Below, piece by piece: positions 59,858-64,000 of a stretch of 64,000 nt of DNA. Origin of the DNA: Lachnospiraceae bacterium (GTDB lineage Bacteria; Bacillota; Clostridia; Lachnospirales; Lachnospiraceae); assembly GCA_021770785.1 (NCBI GenBank), contig JAETQH010000007.1, positions 49,355 to 113,354 of the forward strand, in the 5' to 3' direction. The notes beneath the pieces are model-generated. The model saw nothing but the letters and a program-made list of their open reading frames with translations, was not told the DNA's origin and made no database searches. Numbering within the stretch: position 1 is the stretch's first letter; each line of letters begins with the position of its first letter. Both the position numbers and the translations under genes were made by a program.

Positions 59858-60679
59858 TTATTCCTCCTCACTCATTTCTTCAGGATCACTGTTTTCCTGT
59901 TCTGCTTCTTCCTCATCCTCCATACTGCCCTCTTCGCTTTCTGCCTCTTCCGCAGCTTTTATCTCATCAAGTATGGTATCCTGGGCAGCAATAAACTTGG
60001 CGGCGTTTTCTGTTGTCCCCCTATATACGAGTGACAGATGGATGTCTCCCTCCGCCTCCAGCTGCGCCAGAATCTTTGCCTGCTCCGGCCGCACCAAAAG
60101 CGTTACCGTTGAGGGAAGCTCCTTTTCTTCCGTATCCTCCCCGTTTTCCAGATTGGCATCATATCCGGATTTTGCTGTTACTGCGATCACCTCAACATAC
60201 TGCAGTTCCTGCGGAATGACCGTTTCGCGGCTTCCCAAATAATCCGGCGCTATTACGGAAACTACGTCACCGCTTTTCAGCTTTCCGGACAGTCCCCTTG
60301 CAAACTTGTCAATTGTAATGGATATCGCCTGTTTCTCACCGTTAAGATGGTAAAGGTATGTATTTTCTTTTCCGGCGTCTTCCGACAGTTTTGCAGGGAA
60401 CAGATAATCCCCCATAACCATATCCGCAGTCGCATACATTCCGTTCACTTCATCAATGGAGTGATACACATTTGCAGGCAGGTTATAATTCCCGACTTCC
60501 ACTTCGGTCAGCATATTCTTTGTCAGCTGCTCACCGGCTTTTATTTCACGGTTTACCCGGACCACTGTTGTTTTCTTCGACAGTCCTACATTGATAAGCG
60601 GCGTAATCGCAAAGCAGATAATAAGTGATATGACAATGCAGGTAATGCCCAATATCATTCGATTCTTAAATAATTTCAT
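59858..60679 (-). CDS. CpaB-like SAF-domain protein
   Basis: 273 residues from ATG after ggaggaa. One membrane helix near the N-terminus (MILGITCIVISLIICFAI), SAF domain (VVRVNREIKAGEQLTKNML), then the RcpC/CpaB region (GDVVSVIAPDY, VTLLVRPEQAKILAQLE). The acidic Glu-rich tail of about 40 residues is unusual. Likely periplasmic-side assembly factor. Confidence 0.82.
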   Translation of the reverse strand: MKLFKNRMILGITCIVISLIICFAITPLINVGLSKKTTVVRVNREIKAGEQLTKNMLTEVEVGNYNLPANVYHSIDEVNGMYATADMVMGDYLFPAKLSEDAGKENTYLYHLNGEKQAISITIDKFARGLSGKLKSGDVVSVIAPDYLGSRETVIPQELQYVEVIAVTAKSGYDANLENGEDTEEKELPSTVTLLVRPEQAKILAQLEAEGDIHLSLVYRGTTENAAKFIAAQDTILDEIKAAEEAESEEGSMEDEEEAEQENSDPEEMSEEE

Positions 60680-60726
60680 TGTTTCCTCCAATCTTGTCGT
60701 GTAAAAACACTTTACTTTCTATAATT

Positions 60727-61152
60727 TCAAGGCATCTGCAGCAAATACATGCTGATGATACCTACCGATAAAAACGGAATTAGTGGATATGACTGTTTCC
60801 ACTGCATCTTCCCCAAAAGCAGACTTCTTCCGAGGTGAAACGCTATCATACCCAAAAGCCCGATTATCATTGCAGATATTCCCGGGATAAGACCAATTAC
60901 CATACCTGCAGCACCCATGATTTTAATGTCTGCGCCGCCAATCCCTCCCATGCTTATTGCCGCAATGAGAAAAGGAAGGCAACAAAAAACGCCCCACAGA
61001 TTCTCATAATGTGGAACGCATATTGCCAGCAAAGCTAACATCATACTATAAATATCCGGTATCTGCCGGGTTTTTATATCGTGATAAGATGTTATAATGA
61101 GCAGTACAAACAGGACGCTGCCCTTTACTGCCCAGATGATCATAGGTGTCAT
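60727..61152 (-). CDS. Prepilin peptidase (A24, TadV-like)
   Basis: 141 residues. Two aspartates of the GxGD class: SYHDIKTRQIPD near residue 26 and GGIGGADIKIMGA near residue 75. Only the C-terminal peptidase half is present, as in CpaA/TadV; no methylase domain. It processes the pilins of this operon. The start codon touches the end of the pilin gene. Confidence 0.88.
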   Translation of the reverse strand: MTPMIIWAVKGSVLFVLLIITSYHDIKTRQIPDIYSMMLALLAICVPHYENLWGVFCCLPFLIAAISMGGIGGADIKIMGAAGMVIGLIPGISAMIIGLLGMIAFHLGRSLLLGKMQWKQSYPLIPFLSVGIISMYLLQMP

Positions 61153-61382
61153 CAGCCTGCGTAATTGAACATCTCTGTGATACGCTGCTCCAGTGTCGGC
61201 ATAACGACATCTCCAAAAAGAGCATACAGTCCGGCAAGCAAAAGAGCACCGATAACGACTGCAATTAGGATTTTCACACCAACGTCCACATAATTCTCGC
61301 CTGTCTGATCCTGTATCACGTTCTGAATCTTGTTCCTTGCGGACTGACCTTTGTTTTCAATCTTCTTTAAAATCTTTTTCAT
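61152..61382 (-). CDS. Flp-like major pilin (DUF6133-like)
   Basis: 76 residues. Basic N-terminal segment of 27 residues, then TGENYVDVGVKILIAVVIGALL, a Flp-style processing site (G-E) ahead of the hydrophobic helix, ending LEQRITEMFNYAG. I recall the same ending in DUF6133 proteins. It is the first gene of the Tad operon, as expected for the most abundant subunit. Strong Shine-Dalgarno aaggagg. Confidence 0.8.
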   Translation of the reverse strand: MKKILKKIENKGQSARNKIQNVIQDQTGENYVDVGVKILIAVVIGALLLAGLYALFGDVVMPTLEQRITEMFNYAG

Positions 61383-61415
61383 GGTTATTCCTCCTTAAAA
61401 TAAATATTTTATACA

Positions 61416-61446
61416 TAAAAAATCGGCAAGCTCATTTGCCTGCCGG
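61416..61446 (-). terminator. Terminator-like hairpin in the Tad leader
   Basis: An 8-bp stem CGGCAGGC/GCTTGCCG is followed by ATTTTTT on the minus strand, 26 nt before the pilin Shine-Dalgarno. It may attenuate the Tad operon. Confidence 0.7.
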
Positions 61447-61836
61447 TTTTCATGGACTGCAGATATAGTATTTTTTAATAATGCGGGTATAATACTCCCC
61501 GCAAACTACCTGTCCCCAGGAATTCTTCTCTCATGGACAGCTCGCATTGGCTATCCCCTCGCAATAATAACAGAGGTAATTATACGAAATATTTTGGGGA
61601 TTTGCAACTGCTTGATTTAGATATCCAATCCTCTTTCATCATAAACGGTATGTATACATTTTTTTTAATACAACATTTCCTTTATGAATACTTTTGTCCA
61701 TTAAATCTATTGATTTTATGGACAAGTTCTTCTGTTATTACTTAGTTCTCGCAGGCCATATTCCGCTCATTTCATTCTTCTCGGAACTTAATACGCCGAA
61801 ATATGCGACGCTATAAGGCTTTACGATTTCGCAAAA

Positions 61837-61874
61837 TAAAAAGCACATATGCGAAATCTCTTTCTTGTATGTGC
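61837..61874 (-). terminator. Terminator of the 61890 gene
   Basis: A 7-bp stem GCACATA/TATGTGC is followed by TTTTTA on the minus strand, 16 nt after the stop. Confidence 0.65.
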
Positions 61875-61889
61875 CTAGCTTTACAAAAC

Positions 61890-62270
61890 TTATTCATCTA
61901 TTTGTTTTAAATATGTACCCATAGCCATCAATAGGTCTGTTGCATTTCCTTCATCTGAATATGATAAATCCGGAGTTTCTTCCATACAATATGTCCGATA
62001 CCTGTCCATAACCTCCAGCATATCTTCACCCTTATCATCCTGGCTATCGCAAGCATTTTTCGTTTGCTGAACTTCTTTCTCATTTTGAATAGAAATGGCG
62101 GCTTGCCTTTCTTTCACAATCGCCAAAGGAATGCTCCCAACCTCCTCAGACGAATCCAGCTCTAAATCTTCCGTGTCCTGTTTCTCCTTTCTTCCAATCC
62201 AAAGTATTCCTCTCTTCTTTTTCTTACTCCCGATATAATATTGATACAGCTCATTCTTTATACTGGCGAT
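61890..62270 (-). pseudogene. 3' part of an unknown gene cut by a transposase remnant
   Basis: The minus-strand frame ends with LLMAMGTYLKQID and contains SIKNELYQYYIGSKKKKRG and EMLEVMDRYRTYC-like segments. Upstream of about 62270 the frame is antisense to transposase sequence, so the original 5' end is lost. It ends with a terminator, which supports a former gene on this strand. Family not recognised. Confidence 0.5.
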
Positions 62271-62519
62271 AATCCAAGACTGTTTAACACACCGCCAAGG
62301 GACTCTAAGGCGTGGAAAAAGGAATATGATGCAAGGACTTCCGTGGAACATTCCAACAAACGTGAGAAAGAATACTATAAATTAGAAAACGGCAGACACC
62401 GCTTTACAAAGATGTGGTACTACCGCCTCTACGGCATCATGATGCTCCAACATCTTGATGCCTGGGAAATGCCATCGACTGAGACATTTCGGGAATCATT
62501 ATTAAGTTTAGTCGCTTAA
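62270..62519 (+). pseudogene. 3' end of a DDE-type transposase gene
   Basis: Frame PPRDSKAWKKEYDARTSVE, NKREKEYYKLENGRHRFTK, MWYYRLYGIMMLQHLDAW is the C-terminal end of an insertion-sequence transposase I recognise as a family but not by exact IS name. The catalytic core is missing. The fragment truncates the minus-strand gene to its left. Confidence 0.7.
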
Positions 62520-62866
62520 TAATGATATCTTACCCTTACACAGAATATTTTTCAAGGCATAGTACCATCTATGTCCAATGTTTATGTCTATTTTCTCTCA
62601 CATTTCTTTTCTGACACAATATTCAGTTGTCAAATCTCAAGTGAAACCTCATTCATTGAGATTCCGAGAAGTTATAAATATCGTTTTCTAATATATTGAC
62701 ATATGGGAAACGATAAACAACCTATCCATCCGATATCAAATAGAACGAAACATCGGTATATGGAATTTCAACTCAATCAAAAACTAGCATAGGCATACAA
62801 GATATAAATCATTTCCCCATTCATTTAATGAAGTATCAAATGATTGCTCCGGTATCATATACTTAT
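62520..62866. other. Gene-free stretch
   Basis: About 350 nt of AT-rich sequence between the transposase fragment and the lipoprotein frame. I see no gene, strong hairpin or repeat. Confidence 0.45.
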
Positions 62867-63119
62867 TTATTTTTGTATTGAATCACTATCATCATCTAAA
62901 TTTATATCTTTCTCATCCAAGTCAATATCTTCTTGACTTTCTGATTTACCTATATAAGTTACTTGTGAATTAGTTTCTTCAATTTTACCCGCATTCTCTG
63001 CTACTATATCCTTTAATGCTATTTGTTGCTGATTCGTTTTCCCAATTTCACTTTCCGTTTCCTGGCATCCTGTCAGGCAAGAAATACATAATAATATTGA
63101 TAAAATAATATTTTTTCAT
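62867..63119 (-). pseudogene. Small lipoprotein gene with A-run frameshift
   Basis: ATG at 63119 (Shine-Dalgarno ggaagg) is followed by six A; the frame then stops after 23 codons. Removing one A gives MKNIILSILLCISCLTGCQE, a lipoprotein signal with lipobox LTGC, followed by an acidic body to the stop at 62867 (about 83 residues). It could be a contingency switch, a real mutation or a sequencing error. Confidence 0.6.
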
Positions 63120-63184
63120 ACTCTATTTTCCTTCCAAACATAGAGTGACACATTTGCATTTCATACCTATTTTATGCAATGGCA

Positions 63185-63322
63185 TCAATTGAAGCATCCC
63201 TCTGCTTTGAGCAACAAAATCCTTGCACAATTTACCATCTGAGCTCGAATAGCTCTAGCCCTGATCTGTACTTCAAAATATGAACGGTCGTCAGCACCAA
63301 GAGTGATAATGGACGTTTTAGT
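63185..63322 (-). pseudogene. N-terminal fragment of an IS630-type transposase
   Basis: Minus-strand frame ITLGADDRSYFEVQIRARAI then QMVNCARILLLKAEG matches the N-terminal HTH of IS630-family transposases. It has no proper start and stops after about 45 codons. It lies directly after the FtsX-like fragment and probably caused its truncation. Confidence 0.7.
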
Positions 63323-63328
63323 CGTACA

Positions 63329-64000
63329 TTACTCATTATTGTTTGCTATCTCACTTGATATATCATATATAATGTCTAACGTTGAATACTTAAGCATCAA
63401 TTTCTCGGCACTTTTCTGTATTTTGGTTTTATAGAACTCAATTGTTTCTTCTTCAATCAAATCGTTTATAATATCAACCTTGATGTATCCTAAATTCTTT
63501 TCTTCATAGCAGCGTAGCCAAAATACTTTTTCAGAGTCATCTATTACATTTCCATCAAATTCAAAAAAAGGAACACACAAATATTTATTCATGCTGTATT
63601 CACTATTTTCTATTTTTATATTTAGCCCTTGTTCAAAAAAGCCAATTATTTCGTATTCAAAATCCTTCCCCAAATAATTAAGTTTTATGCTATCTCCTAT
63701 TGAATAATAAGATTTATAATCATTGCCAAGAATAATAGGAACTTTTTCATTTCTTTTGTACTGAAAATCAGATTCGCAAAATCCCCTACCCTCTCCTATA
63801 CAATCAAAAAAATGATTATATGCATTCAGATTTAACTGAAAGCTATTTAATGTTGATATAAAACAGTTTTCTCCATCAATTTCGATTTCTTGATTCTTGA
63901 TTGGAACCCCATCATAACATTTCAAAAAACTATCGTCCATATTCCAATAAAACTTCGATTGAAGTGGTTGATTGTAAATTTCATAAAATTCAAATTGGTC
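63329..64000 (-). pseudogene. FtsX/MacB-like permease, extracytoplasmic domain only, runs off the window
   Basis: The frame is open to the window edge, upstream of the ATG at 63940. NEKVPIILGNDYKSYYSIGD and GKDFEYEIIGFFEQG resemble the MacB periplasmic domain of ABC permeases involved in peptide export or resistance. The three C-terminal membrane helices of an FtsX domain are absent: the frame stops at 63329 and an IS630 fragment follows. Likely truncated by that insertion; the 5' part is outside the window. Confidence 0.6.

Larger units (their letters stand above)
61383..61889. other. Intergenic region upstream of the Tad operon
   Basis: About 500 nt without a supported gene. It contains the hairpin-terminator at 61416-61446, a stem GCGGG/CCCGC near 61482-61502 and the terminator of the 61890 gene at 61837-61874. 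The Tad promoter should lie here. Confidence 0.45.

Noticed and set aside
1..64000. CRISPR arrays
   Set aside because: No regularly spaced direct repeats with unique spacers were seen; the only recurrent short repeats are the four LytTR-type boxes.

Overview
The window looks like accessory DNA from a low-GC, spore-former-type Firmicute, most probably a gut Lachnospiraceae. Supporting signs are strong Shine-Dalgarno sites, agr-type cyclic-peptide quorum sensing, LytTR/GHKL two-component pairs, and a Tad-type pilus operon with DUF4320/DUF6133-like pilins. A set of small genes typical of integrative elements in that family is also present (DUF5688-, DUF2958- and DpnD/PcfM-like genes, ssb, a small PAPS-reductase-like gene). 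Base composition changes from block to block (AT-rich RiPP and agr blocks; richer 11.9-14.4 kb and Tad blocks), so the window reads as a mosaic of mobile pieces. I see no rRNA, intact tRNA or CRISPR array.

Layout. 1-1.29 kb holds debris: a MITE-like element and a fragment of a LytTR regulator. 1.29-5.4 kb (minus) is a two-component system, a BcrAB-like ABC transporter and a small HTH protein, likely peptide sensing and immunity. 5.78-11.29 kb (plus) is a RiPP cluster: two radical SAM/SPASM enzymes, two tiny Cys-rich precursors too short for ordinary gene calling, a subtilase with an ACP-like tail, and an ABC exporter. 11.9-14.6 kb is an XRE regulator, LytTR regulator, AgrC-like kinase and AgrD-like peptide with no agrB beside them. 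14.8-16 kb holds unknown genes, one frameshifted. 16.3-22.6 kb is a XerS-like recombinase followed by two related HExxH metallopeptidase-like proteins, a small protein and a large protein with a PD-(D/E)XK nuclease core.

22.9-27.7 kb (minus) is a secreted DUF2712-like protein, a lipoprotein and a three-permease ABC transporter. 28-43.5 kb (minus) is a long run of small element genes including vapBC, a degenerate tyrosine recombinase, a YkgJ-type protein, an AAA/DUF4143 ATPase and ssb, with several terminator-like hairpins placed directly before Shine-Dalgarno sites. 43.9-51.6 kb is a complete agr locus (agrA-, agrC-, agrD-, agrB-like) with secreted and unknown proteins on both sides. 52.0-61.4 kb is a cold-shock gene plus a Tad/Flp pilus operon. 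61.9-64 kb is scarred by transposase fragments and ends inside an FtsX/MacB-like gene.

The main link between blocks is a tandem LytTR-type box: two 8-9 bp repeats with a 20 bp period, followed exactly 13 nt later by a -35-like hexamer. It occurs four times, always ahead of minus-strand genes: agrD-agrB, the secreted operon below it, the membrane/secreted pair at 50-51.6 kb, and the DUF2712/ABC operon 19 kb away. I infer one quorum-sensing regulon. The second candidate for new biology is the two-peptide radical SAM/S8 cluster; the third is the twin metallopeptidase plus nuclease cluster.
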